Positions 10,594 through 23,009 of a DNA stretch of 64,000 bases are shown piece by piece. The DNA is taken from assembly GCA_037501455.1 (NCBI GenBank), contig CM074864.1, positions 25,662,001-25,726,000 on the forward strand, read 5' to 3'. The translations under genes were made by a program, and so were the position numbers. The notes beneath the pieces are model-generated. The model was not told the origin of the DNA and did not search any database. It worked only from the letters and a program-made list of their open reading frames with translations. Origin of the DNA: Lantana camara. Taxonomy: Eukaryota; Streptophyta; Magnoliopsida; Lamiales; Verbenaceae. The stretch's first letter is position 1. Each line of letters opens with the position of its first letter.

Positions 10594-13278
10594 TGTAGCA
10601 CCCGGAACGCTAGGTAGCTACATCCCCCGCACTATAGTTCAATCCACACATGGAACGAGCACCCATACATGAATCAAGCCTATAGCGAATGAGAGACAAT
10701 AAAAAAAACCACACTCTAGCAAGGCGGGACTAACCCTCAATTACATACAACCATGCATACGACAAAAACGAAAGCATAGTATATGTTCATGTTATTATCA
10801 TCATTCAAGTTCATTTTCACCATTTCAATATATATACAATCTTCCAAAAGTACTAAAGCAATTCATAATACATCATAGGTGCCAAGAGGCATAAACAATA
10901 CGTAAGCATCAATCCATGAATGAAGTGTGCTACACCCGAAATAAAGACTTGACACGACTCTAATCCTGCCGAGCACACACCTTGCAAAACCTGAAAAGTG
11001 AGATGTCAGTCTAAGAAAGACTGAGTGAGGGGTTTAATAAATATAAGTGCACGTACCATACAATCTCGGGTAAGGTGTTATAAAAGGTAGCAATATAAGT
11101 TCAAGTAATAAAGGATTTCTCGCCCGAGATTACAACTATCCAATTCAACATTTCAATCAATTCAATTCAATCAATCAGTGGCCCAACAAGTGAGGACAAA
11201 TCTCCAACCTTTCTCCGACAGTGCACAATAATTCAGTTATTAAGTGATTAGGTGATCAGGCAATCAATTACAGTGCACAATTAGCAGTTTCAGTAACCCT
11301 TTTCCCTCTGGGTGATGGTGGGATTGCAAGGCCCCACCACCCAATCAGTGTTAACCTAGGATTCATGAGTCCTTATGCCCAGAACTCCTTCATTCACTAA
11401 TCTCCTAGTCGGTTCAGGGGTCATCCCAAAAGTTGTGAGGATAGTGCAAGAGTTACCCGTCAGCCCAAGCTTTCCCGGTTAGCTCAATACACTACCCTCG
11501 GGCCCACAGTGAACAATGTACTCGCCAAAACAGTCAATCAGTATAGTACAGTACAGTTCGGTAATTCAGTTGAGAATCAGTAAAGTTTGGAAAACTATAG
11601 ATATATAGATACATTTCAGTTTAAAACATAACATAGGGTCGTATGGGTTCTATATATCTAGAATTGAAACCTGACCTGACGAGCGACGAAACAAAACAAA
11701 GATACAAGAAAGTGTCCAAACGACCAATGATCTCTGCCCTGGAGAAGAACTGGATAAGAAAGGAAACAACGGGAACTCGTGAGATAAGACTCAATGTGAG
11801 ACCAAGTATGACGCACGACAATGCTCATGTAACACCTTAATAACCAAACAAATTAGCAATCAAGTGACACTTAAATATGTATGAGAACCAATTCGCATCT
11901 AAGAGATGAAATCAATCTCAAGGAGTCACACAATCATGTTTTAGAAATTAAGTACCAAGAAGCATCACATATGAGCATAATTATCAATTAATGAAGCATA
12001 TAATTCATATAATTCACATACGGGAGCCAAGAGAGTGAAAAGAATGCAAGAAGAGAGGTTTTGGTGAAGTTGGGAAAAAACTGACAATTTTCGGAAATGC
12101 ATAAGCTGTAGAAAAACTGGAATATCTTGAGTTCTAAAAGTTGGAATTGAGTTTTGTTTATTGGGTACGAAACTAGACAAATAGAACTTTTCAAACATAT
12201 AAGGCTCGAATTTTAGTTCAAAGCGGAATGAAAATGGCTTATGTCCAAACGTGGGCTAATGCAGATTCGCTACAGCTTGGCGGCACCAAATTAAAATGGT
12301 TATAACTGACAAAAGAAAATAGATATTGAGGTGATTCCAATTGGAGAATACTCTAAACTTCAAGTAATTTCTACAGTAGAAAAATTAGAGCAATTAGAGG
12401 AGGGGAGGGTCTGAAAGCTTCGCGAAAATAGGGGAAACAGGGGAAACACATTGAATTTGGCTCCCAAATGATTTCCACACTAAATCAAGGTAAGAAACCA
12501 ACCCAAACTATCATATCTCATATATATCAATTAGGCATCACATAATCCAAGGAACCATGAATATTTCATCAAGAATTTATCCCTCAAACCCTATACTTTC
12601 CATGCTATTCCACTTCTCATATTCTTCAATAAATCAAGCAAGGTTTCAAGTGTAAAAGTCCTAAACATGTATCTAACCTCTTACACATAATAAACCATAC
12701 CAAAATCATTAAACCCTACTTCATATATACCAAGAGATTCAATCAAATTCACATCTACCTTGAAATGGAAGAAAGAAAGGATGAAGTGATAAAATGATGA
12801 TGATGCTTCCAATTTCACAATTCCTTGAAATCAAGCTTGAATTTTTGATGAAATATTTCCTTCCTTCTCTTGCTGTTTCAACCGTTATTTAGTGTGTGTG
12901 TATATGTGGAATTCTTGATGAAAATAGATGAATGAATGCAAAAGATGTATATAATGTCAAAGTCTTCCACTACCTTGCATGACTCACCACATTTTGCACA
13001 TAGGTCCTTCAAGTATTTGAATTCATATAATCTAGTTTCATTGCAAGGAATTTGATCACTTAACTCCAATTACATTAATGTAATTAAGTCTACATTTTCA
13101 AATAAATGATCAAGTAAGGACACATATGAGCAATTAGCCATGTAAACAAGTAATTCACGTATCAATTAAAAACAAATCATATAATAATTCTCAAGTTGAC
13201 ATAAATTACATATAAGCACTTTAGGAATATAATTTACAAAATATCTGAAATTCATAACTGAAAAACTGGGGCATTACA
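10594..13278 (-). repeat. 5' LTR of the non-autonomous element
   Basis: 2,685 bp, reading TGTAATGCCCC at 13278 to GGTGCTACA at 10594 on minus. It aligns with the 3' LTR at 6583-9368 along most of its length, for example 11643-11840 against 7638-7835, with scattered substitutions. The ORFs of 60-80 codons on both strands recur in both LTRs at matching places and carry no known domain. Confidence 0.85.
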
Positions 13279-13283
13279 CCAGA

Positions 13284-14259
13284 TGTCCGACAAGGTGGCA
13301 AAGCTAGCCATGTTGTACTGTAAGGAGATTGTAAGATTACACGGGGTACACGGATCGAGATCCTCGGTTTACTTCGACTTTTTGGCAAAAGCTTTAGAAG
13401 TGTTTGGGCACTAAGCTTCATTTCAGCTCCGCATCTCACCCACAAACGGATGGTCAATCTGGGAGGCTAATTAAGTATCTTGAAGACACGATTCATGCTT
13501 GTACCTTTGATTTCAAAGTCAGTAGAATGAGCACTTACACTTGGTCAAGCTTGCCTATAACAACAATTTATAAGCTTCGATTGGTATGGCGCCGTAAGAG
13601 GTACTATATGGTAGGAAGTGTCGATCTTCTCTCTTTTGGGATATCGAGGAGTGGAGATGGACAGAGGAGAACACGAAAGACCAAAGAAACCTGCGGCGAT
13701 TCAAGATACCATCGACAAGGTAAAGGATATTCAACGAAGGTTGAGGGTAGCTCAGGACCGACAAAAGAGTTATGCTGATAAAAGGAGACAATCCCTAGAG
13801 TTCGAAGTTGGAGATAGAGTCTTCTTGAAAGCTTCTCCGCGAAAGGGGTTTGCTCGGATTTGTAAAGGTGGGAAGCTAAACCTGTGCTACTTAGGCCTTT
13901 TTGAGATTCTTGAGAAAATCGGGGAAGTGGCATACCGACTTGATTTACCACCGAGCAAGACCGGGATTCATAATGTCTTCCATGTCAGGAAGTTTTATCC
14001 CGATGAGTCTTCCATACTTCCAGTTGAAGAGGTGCAACTCGAGCTGGATTTGATGATCACAAAGCACCCGATTAAGATCATGGACCGGAAGTTGTAAGAG
14101 TTAAGAAACTGGCAAATCCCCTTGGTCAAAGTCTTGTAGTGTGATTAGACATCCGAAGAAGCCACTTGGGAGACCGAGGAGAAGATGAAGGAGTTGTATC
14201 CGAACTTGTTCGAAGCCCCAGTAGGACCTGAGGACCAGTCCTTTTCAAGGGGGACAGGG
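13284..14259 (+). pseudogene. Tekay/Del-like Gypsy pol, 3' portion (integrase core, chromodomain-like tail)
   Basis: Continues the gene broken at 6582. The integrase core is readable but shifted between frames: KVAKLAMLYCKEIVRLHG, then KLHFSSASHPQTDGQS. The catalytic glutamate usually found after DGQS is glycine here (13461-13463). The 13618-14097 segment reads through the usual C-terminal region, with DRQKSYADKRR, FEVGDRVFLKASP, the GPY/F-like LGLFEILEKIGEVAYRLDLP and NVFHVRKFYPDES. After an in-frame stop at 14095-14097 comes a decayed chromodomain-like end (EEATWETEEKMKELYPNLF, about 14156-14212). This end suggests the Tekay/Del chromovirus clade. The gene is clearly non-functional. Confidence 0.9.
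14247..14259 (+). other. Polypurine tract of the Tekay-like element
   Basis: Purine run aagggggacaggg directly before the LTR start TGTAATGCCCC. This is where plus-strand DNA synthesis is primed in LTR retrotransposons, and it fixes the LTR boundary at 14260. Confidence 0.85.
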
Positions 14260-15401
14260 TGTAATGCCCCGATTCTTCGGCCGTTCAGGTATGACATCAC
14301 GAGTGCATTATATACATTTTTAAGTATTTAATTATGTAGTTCTATGTTTATTTTAATGTCTATTTGTTATAATTGTTTATTTGAATTATTTGATTATGTT
14401 TATGAATTCAAATTTATGAACTATATGATCGTTTATTTGGTATTTGATCAATATCTGGTCGATTTTTATTCCGATTTTTATGTCAACATGCCAAGCATGA
14501 GTTATATGTGTTATGAACATGTTAGCATGGTTCTTTTGTTTGGAGAGGTACCAAAAAGGGCCTAAAATGTTTTTAGCGCACCTTAGGTTCCAGGCGGTGT
14601 AACTTGAGCTCGGGAATTCGGATTCAAATTTCGTCCGCTCCACTGGACTTGTTTCGATGATTCAGAGTCAATGAAATAAACCTTATAATTTTCTATGTCC
14701 ATTTGAACCCCCAAAACTTCGTCGGATCGAGCCCCTTGTAAGAAAATGCCACACGTGACAAAATTGATCACCATTTACCCTATACTTAACCAAATGACCC
14801 CTAACTTGAGTCTAATTAACAATGGTCCAACCCAATTTCTTCCCCTTAATCCCTCAAAAGAGCTAAACTTAAAGGAGAAGAAGGAAACAATTCGGCACTA
14901 TTCATACCCCCACCTTTAAGAGCTCATAACTTGGTCATTTCTCATTCAATTCAAGAGGTATGTGTATGAATATGATCCCCTACTCCTTGTGGTTCTTTTA
15001 AGTCCACTTTTATACATTTTCATGTAGATTTGAATAGGATATGGTTCATGGCTTGAATAGTAAGGGTTTTGAGTCTTATTTGGATTCTTTGTTTTAGCTT
15101 AAGTTTGGGACAATTTTGAGGCATGATTCATGGTTATTTGCACTTATTAACTTCATTAATTGCCTTCTATTTCATTCATGGTAGATGAGTATTCAATGCT
15201 ATGCCATTTATGAACTTGGATTTCTTGAACTGGAAGAAGGTTGGATTATGAGATTATACAATCACTTGTGAGACTTGTTTATGCCTTGTGATTGTATGAA
15301 GTTTATGCTCAGTTTTTGTGTGATTTTAGGGATGTTTCTTGTTGCATTTCATGCCCTTAGATCTCCCCTGCCTTGTTGCATGCGTTCTGCCTGTTCCACT
15401 C

Positions 15402-15420
15402 TTTTTTTTTTTTTTTTTTC
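15402..15420. repeat. Poly-T run
   Basis: About 19 consecutive T in the Tekay-like 3' LTR. It is a plain homopolymer and a likely place for sequencing-length errors. Confidence 0.8.
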
Positions 15421-15436
15421 CAGAGAAGATGCTCGA

Positions 15437-15482
15437 ACACGGCCGGTCGGCTTGCGGGCCTGTTTCCTCACGCGGCCGCGTG
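15437..15482. repeat. CGGCCG palindromes in Tekay-like LTR (left of nested insertion)
   Basis: acacggccggtc (about 15437-15448) and the perfect 14-bp palindrome cacgcggccgcgtg (15469-15482). Further boxes of the same type follow after the nested solo LTR. Confidence 0.65.
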
Positions 15483-15522
15483 CTTAAGCTCGAATTTTTT
15501 TGGAATAAATGTGCGTCGACAT

Positions 15523-16176
15523 TGTAGCACCCCAGATGGAGGATACCACATCCCCCGCACTAGGACTCAGACTCGGTCATGAAATAGGAAGTCCATACCC
15601 GAATCCGAATCGTAGCGAACGGGAGACCAACTCACACACTAGGCTAGGCGGATCTAACTTGACAAACTCAGAGTGCAGAACCAATTAAAACCAACAACAA
15701 TAGATAGCGGAAGCATTTAAAACAACATGCAGAATAGGTGACGGGTTCAACTAGCATAGATACCTAATCCCGAATATCATTTCATAATCCAATACAATAT
15801 CAGCATAAGTATCATCAATATCTAATGACATCCAAATTCTAGCTTACGAACCCCACACGGGTTTAAGTCTAAGTAGAGCATACAACATAACCTTCAAGTG
15901 CGAAACATAAATACATAACATAAATAAAGTATGCGACAAATGCATCCTAATACCAACTAGACTGACAAGTGTGACACAGGAGACTCACTTCCGCCTAGCT
16001 CAAGCTAAAAGGAAACCTGCAAACTAAAAGATAAAATGAGGTGTCAGTCAACTGACTGAGTGAGGGGGCTAACGCACACCCACAATATATATATACAGAG
16101 CACAACACATATGAAAAAGGGTGGACTCATGAATCGGGAATAGGTGTTGCATACCAAAGCGTTTCAAAGCAAAACC

Positions 16177-16223
<47 letters not shown>

Positions 16224-19200
16224 TTAGAAAACATTTTCAGAAACTCTATTTCGATTCATGATTCCCATAACATATCATACCATATGCTCGGCGAGTACGA
16301 GCTTCCAACCTCAACTCCTCATATCATAAGAAAACAGAAATAACATACCAACCTCAACTCCGGGTGATGGTAGGGTTGCGCGACCCTAACCATCCATACA
16401 GTCGAGGGGAGTGCTGATGCTACTCAAACCGTCAGGACTCCGTTTCCCAACCAAACCTCCTGGTGGGTCCCAGAAGATCCTCTTCATACAGATGGAGACT
16501 ACGCACAGGTATATCCCCGACGGCCCTAACCATCCCAGGGGCTCCTTACCCGTAGCTCCTGGGCCCCATAACAGAACAGAACATAACATATACCAACTTT
16601 CATGGCAATCTTGCTACATAATCATAACATAACTTAACTTTTCGAAATAGCTTACATATGCCTTCATACTTAATTTCCAAAACTGAAGTTGTATCATAAG
16701 GTCATAATCATATCATATCCAACACATATTTAATCGTATATATATAGTATATAATCGCATGCCGGGATTGAAATCATCATATTGGGGTCATAGGTCATTT
16801 AACTATACAAAATCCTAAACCTCACCTCAGAAGCGATAAGATGTGAGAACTGACAGGATTGGTGCAACTCGATCGGGTTATCTCCGCCCTGGAGATCTCT
16901 GTACAGAAAAGGAAAATATAGTGTACTCGTGAGACGCGACTCAAACGTGAACCAAAAGGACCCACGGTAATGTTCATGGAATGGCGTGAAGTGATATGAA
17001 ATATCAAAACATGTTCATATGTATAATTACATTCGACTCTTAAACACACGTATCATCAAGTCACAAGCACACATGAAACATAGAGATAATCTCATGTCAT
17101 ACCGAAAAATCCAATCAGCATTTAAGGAAACCAAGTTAATACGAAATGAGCCACTTATTATATATGTAGCTCATAAAATTCACATTATAGTACAACTATT
17201 ATATTTAAATCAGGCAATCAAATAATACTCAAGTAATAAGCAATTAAACATAAAATGCATAATGTGGTATATTAAAACATTTAAATCTGTTCAGCTCACA
17301 ACCACGCAATTCCATTATCCCATGCACTGATTATTCAATTCACAAAATATCTTACAATTACATTCTCACCATTACCAAACAATATAAGACCAAATTGTGC
17401 CATATAACAATTCACAAAATTAAATCATAGAATTCCATTGATTCGGTTACAATATTTAACATTCCTATTGAATTAGCACACGCCGCTGCATTTATCATGA
17501 TTACCAAACACATTCCTAGCTAACACCTATTTAGAACATCTCTGCATCTTCATCTTATAATCTTGTAATTCACATCATTAATTTAATTGATTATAGTGAA
17601 TAAGCCAATTAATAATATTTCATTATACTTAAGTAACGTAACATATTTCAGATTAAAATCCACAAACCAGCATACACAACTTCATCACATTATCACCATT
17701 ACAACCAAGATCAGACCATCTCTCGAGCAACACTAAAGGCAAGAATTCATTATAACAACTAACCCAAATCGAATTCATATATATAATTTCAACAAGCACC
17801 TAATTAAAATTCCAAAAATAAATATATTTACATACACATATGCCTACAATTTCCAATCCCAGTCAATCAAAATGCGCATTTGTTTTAAATCAGGATTAAC
17901 TCACGTTGGCAGCCTAAAAGTACCAATTACACATACAACAACAATTTCATATGATCCATATTACCTGAGTTTAATAAAATACGATTACCACTTAGCTTTC
18001 ACAAAACCATAAAAAGTTAATTTAATTTAAATGACAAGCTAATTAATCGAGAGTTACATTACAGATTCATGCATTAATCTAATTGTAAATTGTACATAAT
18101 TGTATACAAGTATGAATTTGGAAGAAGGTTGAATCTTTACAATTAAAAGAGAGGCAAGGTGCGACGTCGGTAGAGATAACGGCGGTTGAAATCAATGGCG
18201 CCGACGACTGGAGGAAAAAGGAGCTACCGGGGCTGCATCGGATTGTCGTCGGGGTGGTTAGTCTCTTTAGGGATTTTTCCCCCTTTCAGATCTGGAACGA
18301 AAGAGGGAGTCTGAGGGAGGTGGTTGCTCGTCGGATACAATGCTGTAGTGACGGAGGGTGGCGCGTCTAAGCTGGTGGCGCCTAGAAATGAAATCGAAGG
18401 TCGGCGAGGCTACTGCTGAAGCAGACCCGGCGGTTTAGTAATGGTAAAGGGACGCCAGAGGTTGAGATGGGCGAGAAGCCGGTTGACACCAAGAACAGGG
18501 GAGTGGTGATGTCGGTGGTGGTGGAAGCGCTCGCCGCTAGTGGCCGGCTGGAGCGGCGACGATGGTGGTGAAATGGTGGAAGCCAGGTGGAGTTCTTTCG
18601 CCCCTGTTCAGATCTGACCAAGGGAGGTGGTTCGACGGTGGTTGCCTGGTGATGGTTGGGTGGTGAGGGAAATACCGACAAAGAATGCGGCGGAGATGTG
18701 TGGTGGTTGACTGCTGCTACTCTCCTGGTGGTTGGAAGAAGAGAAAGGAGTGGGCGGTGAGGATGGTGGCGACAGATCTTGCGCCGCTGCTGAAGCTTGC
18801 CAATGATAAAAAGGGGAGGAAGAAGCAGGGTGGCGCTGTGGCGACGGAGAGCGGCGCGGAGGAGCTGTTGTCGTTGTTGCTGAGTTAGTAAGGGAGGAAG
18901 AGAGGAGAGGTTGTCGGTGCTTGTGTTGGTTTGGAGGTGAAGTCGCCGACGAGAATGGTGGTTGGCAGCGGCTTCGCATGTGGAGAAGCTGGCACCGCTG
19001 CTGCTGTTGCTGGTTGAAGACAAAGGGAGGAAGAAGGGGAATGAATGAAAGCAACTAGGGTTTACACGCTATATCAGCCCCAACTCCCATAAATTGCGAA
19101 CAAGTCCCTCAAGAAATTAGGTGATGCAATTGATTTCACATAGTTCAATTAGTGCTCAAATAGATCCAATTAGAGATTTAGAAATTATAAAAGTACCCCA

Positions 19201-19488
19201 AATGTTTAAAGTGGTGTCCATTTAAATCCAATTGAGTTTCTCATAATTAGAAATTGATCCCCAATTTTAATTAATTCCAAATTAGCCCACATAATTTAAA
19301 TTAAGAGAGCAATTAGGTATTACACACATATATCAATTAAGTCCACATATGTCAAAAGGATGCAATCGAGCCAATTTAAACAATTAAAAAGTGAATAAAA
19401 CATTCAAGCACAAGCAGAGTTAAATAATTAACAATCTAATAGCGCGAAAACGACATCGTATCTTGTTCCGACTATGCGGGGTGTTACA
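15523..19488 (-). mobile_element. Solo LTR, 3,966 bp, Tekay-type
   Basis: Bounded by perfect TSDs GACAT at 15518-15522 and 19489-19493. On minus it runs TGTAACACCCCGC to GGTGCTACA. There is no second LTR, PBS or coding domain inside, so it is a solo LTR left by recombination between two LTRs. It carries the shared blocks: 'tcagtcaactgactgagtgagg' region (about 16050), donor-like AGGTGAGG on minus near 16825, and the 'cccgcactag' end. The part 18130-19060 is GC-rich and low in complexity (GGTGG and GGCG runs), unlike its AT-rich surroundings, and creates ORFs of up to 213 codons that I do not accept as genes. Confidence 0.92.
16179..16222. repeat. (TA)n microsatellite
   Basis: About 21 consecutive TA units within the solo LTR. 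The length is likely to vary between individuals. Confidence 0.9.
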
Positions 19489-19516
19489 GACATGCAGTGT
19501 TTGAATTGAATTTTTC

Positions 19517-19612
19517 CATGGCCGTGCACATATGCTTGAGATGTTGTTTTTTGGGGCTTCGGTGGCACGCGGCCATGCATGTTTTGAGGGAGAATGCCGC
19601 GCGGCCGCACGG
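19517..19612. repeat. CGGCCG palindromes in Tekay-like LTR (right of nested insertion)
   Basis: catggccgtgcac (19517-19529), gcacgcggccatgcatg (19565-19581) and gccgcgcggccgcacgg (about 19595-19611). With 15437-15482 they make one original array of about five boxes near CACGCGGCCGCGTG, later split by the solo LTR. Confidence 0.6.
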
Positions 19613-21258
19613 GTGGAGATCATCCTTGCATGCATTCATTTGAGGCTTCCTTTGCTTTTTGTTTTGTTTTCTCGTCTCGTTTATGACTTGTATGCATGAT
19701 TAACTTGTTATAATATGTGTTAAGTGGTAGGTTTTGAATTTATAACTTGGTTTACTTACTCATTTTTGAATTATGACTTCACATGCTCTTATATGCTTAA
19801 CGTGCTACATCTTTTGCCCTGATACTCATCACTTACATAGGTTTGCATTTGCAGAGCGTATAATTTGGTTCATATTGAGTCTAAGAGTAACTTTCCTTGT
19901 TTATTTTGTTCAGCCGACCCTCCCAAGGACGACGAGGTTGCACCTTAGGTATTTCTTGCTCCCCTTTTTGTTCCTGCTTTTACTAAGGTGAGGTTTTGTT
20001 TCTTTTAGCTAATTCGACCTAAAACCATATGTGTTTTGAATCCCGCATGCAAATTATATCTACTATATGATAGGTATGTGTTTCGATACATACTTTGAGG
20101 GCTTGTCCGGTTTGTGAAAGGCTTTGAAAATGCTTTTATAAGTATATACCCTATATTTTACATTGTTTTTGAAAAGCTTTTGATACGTTTGGTCTTGTAT
20201 CGAGATATGGTCTTGAAAGATAGACACTTATACATGAACTCGTTTTTGAATTTTTGAGGCCCCGGGAATATAGGTAAGGAGCATCCAGACACACCTCCTG
20301 TGCATATTTCCATTTGAGAGGATTCACTCAACCTTGGGAGGCCGAGGGGAAAGTGAATTCTGTTGAGCCAGTGGCTACCACCATCGAAGGAGTGGGTAGG
20401 AGTAATTAGCCCCCGTCTCAGCACGTACTTGACATGGGATTTATGGGAACGCATCCCTCTTTTCCACTTGAAGCTTGGTTGGACTTGTTTTGCTTTGGTT
20501 TTGGTCTTGTCATGTCTTGGAAGTTTGGGATAACTCGTACTCGCCGAGTTCTTCTCTTTTCTTAAGGCTATAAAACGAGAATGAATTCTTAAACACTTAA
20601 AATTGGTTGCTTTAGCCTCCGGCCTTTAACTTCTTTTAAGTACTTATAACTAGTATCACGGGAAACACTTTAGATTGTAAAAACCATTCTCGGTTCATGG
20701 ATTATCTCTTGTTTTGTTAAATGCTTTACTCATTATATATATGGGTGCGTGTGTTATCCCCCTCACTAATAATTAGGACTAACCCTCGTTGTTGTTCTTT
20801 CTTTCCCCTTCTTTTGCGTTACACGTACTTCTTTTGGGAGTCTTGAGCTAGGCGGCAAGTGGTCTAGTCGTCTTACTTGTGGATAGCTCGAGTCTCATGA
20901 ATATGTTTTAACTTCTTATGTATTTTGATATTCTTGGATTTAGTTATCTATTCTTATGCTGGATTCTTATTATTTTGGCTCGGGATGGGCGTGCGAATAT
21001 GTAAATGTTATGATATGACTTTGAGGCTCCATGGGTATATCTATATGGTGCTAGTTTGAAATAACTTATGTTTTAAATCGCTTCCGCTTATACTTGTTTA
21101 TTGCGCACTTTGATTTGAGGGTCCAGACCGCCTAGCTTAGGAAAGTTTTTGATTTGTCACCCGTTCGCTACGGTTTGACATGTGTGTGGAGTTCTATTTC
21201 GTCACACGTGTTGGACCCTAGTGCGGAGGATGTGGTGCCCACCGCTCGAGGTGCTACA

Positions 21259-21849
21259 ACTTCTTTGCTTACCAAGTGTCATCTTGCACTTGAACCGGGA
21301 TCGTGAAGTCACGGCGTTTTGAAGACCTCGAGTTTGGGTTCTTCGGGCAACTCTCACCATGTGTCCCAACTCTCCACATTTGAATCATCCACCCAATTTC
21401 TTCCTACAAACCTCTTCCATATGATTTGGGCCTCGACAATAGGAGCATCGAATCAATTCCAGTGAGGGAGGTATAGAATCCATCGTCAGTAGTCGAATCT
21501 TCTTCTTCTCGGTATTGTTGATATCTTGAAATTCTTAAGGATTTTCTCAGGTAATTTGGGTCTCTTGCTTAAACTCGAACTCGAACCGGGCCTTTATCCC
21601 ACATAAGAAGTCTGAGACTCCGACCGTTGTTTATTCATCTCCACTTGAACCATCCCTCTTACTCCCTCGGACCATGTATGTACCTTTGAAGTTTGATAAA
21701 CTTGTTGAGTTTCATCTCTACGTCCTTGTAAATAACTCCGAACTTTAGGGAAATCTTTGTCGGTGCCCAAACTCTTCAATTTCTAATATAAGACCCGTTG
21801 ACAAGAAGCCGGCACCATAAGCTCGTGTTCCTTTCTTGTTCTATTTTGT
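21259..21849 (-). pseudogene. Ty3-Gypsy gag fragment with double zinc knuckle
   Basis: On minus the segment encodes decayed gag C-terminal sequence. A first CCHC knuckle reads CSYCRGPNHMEEVC (21406-21447), closely followed, after an in-frame stop, by a second degenerate one (FKCGELGHMVR, 21341-21384). Tandem knuckles of this kind are common in Tekay-type chromovirus gag, where they bind element RNA. The N-terminal side (about 21594-21779) is a short open stretch (RSYLQGRRDETQQVYQTSK) that I do not recognise. The fragment is on the opposite strand from the adjacent LTR and belongs to a different insertion from the pol gene at 4494-14259. Confidence 0.7.
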
Positions 21850-22747
21850 CCCGACAGGTGAGGTTTAATTTCTAGTTACCTAGAACCTTTAAAACCTTTA
21901 CGTGGGATTTTGGCCAAAAAGTATATATATTTATAAATCCTTCTCCAGAATGTCACATGATTGCAAACAAACCTTATTTCTTGCATTGAACCAAACCTTG
22001 TTTTGGAGAGTATATTGTACTGCACTATGGGACCGAGGGTTAGTGTATTGAGCTAACCGGGAAAGCAAGGGCTGACAAGTAACTTTTGTACTACCCTCAC
22101 CATTTTGGGATGAACCCTGGATCCACTAGGAGGTTGGTAGAGGAAGGAGCCCTGGGCATGGGATTCATGTACCCGATGCTCAACGAGATTCGATGGTTCG
22201 GGCCTGGCAAACCCAACCGTCACCCGGAGGAAAAAGGGTTATTATTATTGCTATTGATTTATTGCACGTAATTACTTGCATGATCGTTTAACCAATTGAT
22301 AACCTAATTATTGTACACTGTCGGAGTAAAGGTTGGAGACTTGCCCTCACTTGCCGGGCCATTGATTGACTGAAATTGAATTAACTGTAAAACTTGATGG
22401 TTGTAATCTCGGGCAATTTTTATTTTATTATTGAACTTCTATTATTTTCTTTATAAAACTTTACCCGTGATTATGACTTTCATGTTAACTGTGCTTATAA
22501 TTATTATACCCCTCACTCAGTCTTCCATAGATTGACGCCACCACTCTTCAGTATTTTGCAGGTGCATGCTAGATGAGAATTAGAGTCTTGTGGAGTCTTC
22601 AATTCGAGTTTAGCATAGTTTACTTTCATTCTGGATGCATATTGGATATTTTCACTTTACTTAAACTACTTTTGGAGATAACATATATGGTTATGGATTG
22701 TAAATTATGTGAATTATCTACTTTTGGTTGTAAATAGCCTTGATTGT

Positions 22748-22788
<41 letters not shown>

Positions 22789-22976
22789 CTTCCGCTTAAA
22801 TTGTTATGTATTGGTTACTTGGTTTCGGAGTTAGTCCCGCCTAGCTAGAATGACTTTTTTTTTTTTTATTGTCTCCCATTCGCTATACTTTTGGTTTATG
22901 TACGGATTCTCCATTTTGTATGTGGGTTGAACTATAGTGCGGGGGGATGTGCCTACATTACGTATTGGGTGCTACA
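21850..22976 (+). mobile_element. 3' part of a Tekay-type LTR
   Basis: Starts in mid-LTR at the donor-like gacaggtgaggttt (about 21853) and ends ggtgctaca at 22968-22976. Contains the 'gttggtagaggaaggagccc' block (about 22133), 'gtaatctcgggc' (22403), 'cactcagtcttccatagattgac' (about 22515) and the 'ttcgctata...tagtgcgggggg' terminal block. The left half is missing. No coding content. Confidence 0.75.
22748..22784. repeat. (AT)n microsatellite
   Basis: About 17-18 AT units inside the LTR fragment, followed by an 11-T run near 22857-22868. Confidence 0.9.
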
Positions 22977-23009
22977 ATACCTGTATGGCCGAAAAGTCGG
23001 GGTGTCACA
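22977..23009 (-). mobile_element. 33-bp terminal scrap of an antisense LTR
   Basis: Reads TGTGACACCCCGAC from 23009 on minus, the start of a Tekay-type LTR (compare 4493), and is cut off at 22977 exactly where the plus-strand LTR ends. The sequence on its other side is not a polypurine tract, so it may be a solo-LTR remnant. Confidence 0.6.

Larger units (their letters stand above)
6583..13278 (-). mobile_element. Non-autonomous LTR retrotransposon nested in Gypsy integrase
   Basis: The insertion splits the integrase frame. Flanks read CCGGA (6578-6582) and CCAGA (13279-13283), a TSD with one mismatch, and both sides rejoin in the integrase coding sequence. On minus the element runs TGTAATGCCCC (13278) to GGTGCTACA (6583). 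It has two long LTRs (13278-10594 and 9368-6583) around only 1.2 kb of interior. No gag or pol domain is visible, and no initiator-Met PBS is seen beside the 5' LTR. It resembles LARD-type non-autonomous derivatives and must have relied on proteins from another Gypsy element. Confidence 0.85.
14260..21258 (+). mobile_element. 3' LTR of the Tekay-like element, interrupted by a solo LTR
   Basis: Starts TGTAATGCCCC after the polypurine tract and ends GGTGCTACA at 21250-21258. Without the nested solo LTR (15523-19488) and one TSD copy it is about 3.0 kb, a usual size for this clade. It contains the shared donor-like AAG/GTGAGG at about 19985, the 'ggcggcaag' region, and the 'cacccgttcgctacgg' terminal block (about 21157). 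No matching 5' LTR remains in the window. Confidence 0.85.

Noticed and set aside
13555..13951. Minus-strand ORFs of 78 and 115 codons
   Set aside because: Shadows of the plus-strand Gypsy integrase.
18382..19054. Overlapping minus-strand ORFs of 213 and 148 codons
   Set aside because: They lie inside a solo LTR defined by TSDs, in a GC-rich low-complexity block. Both are rich in Ser, His, Pro and Arg, overlap in different frames and show no domain.
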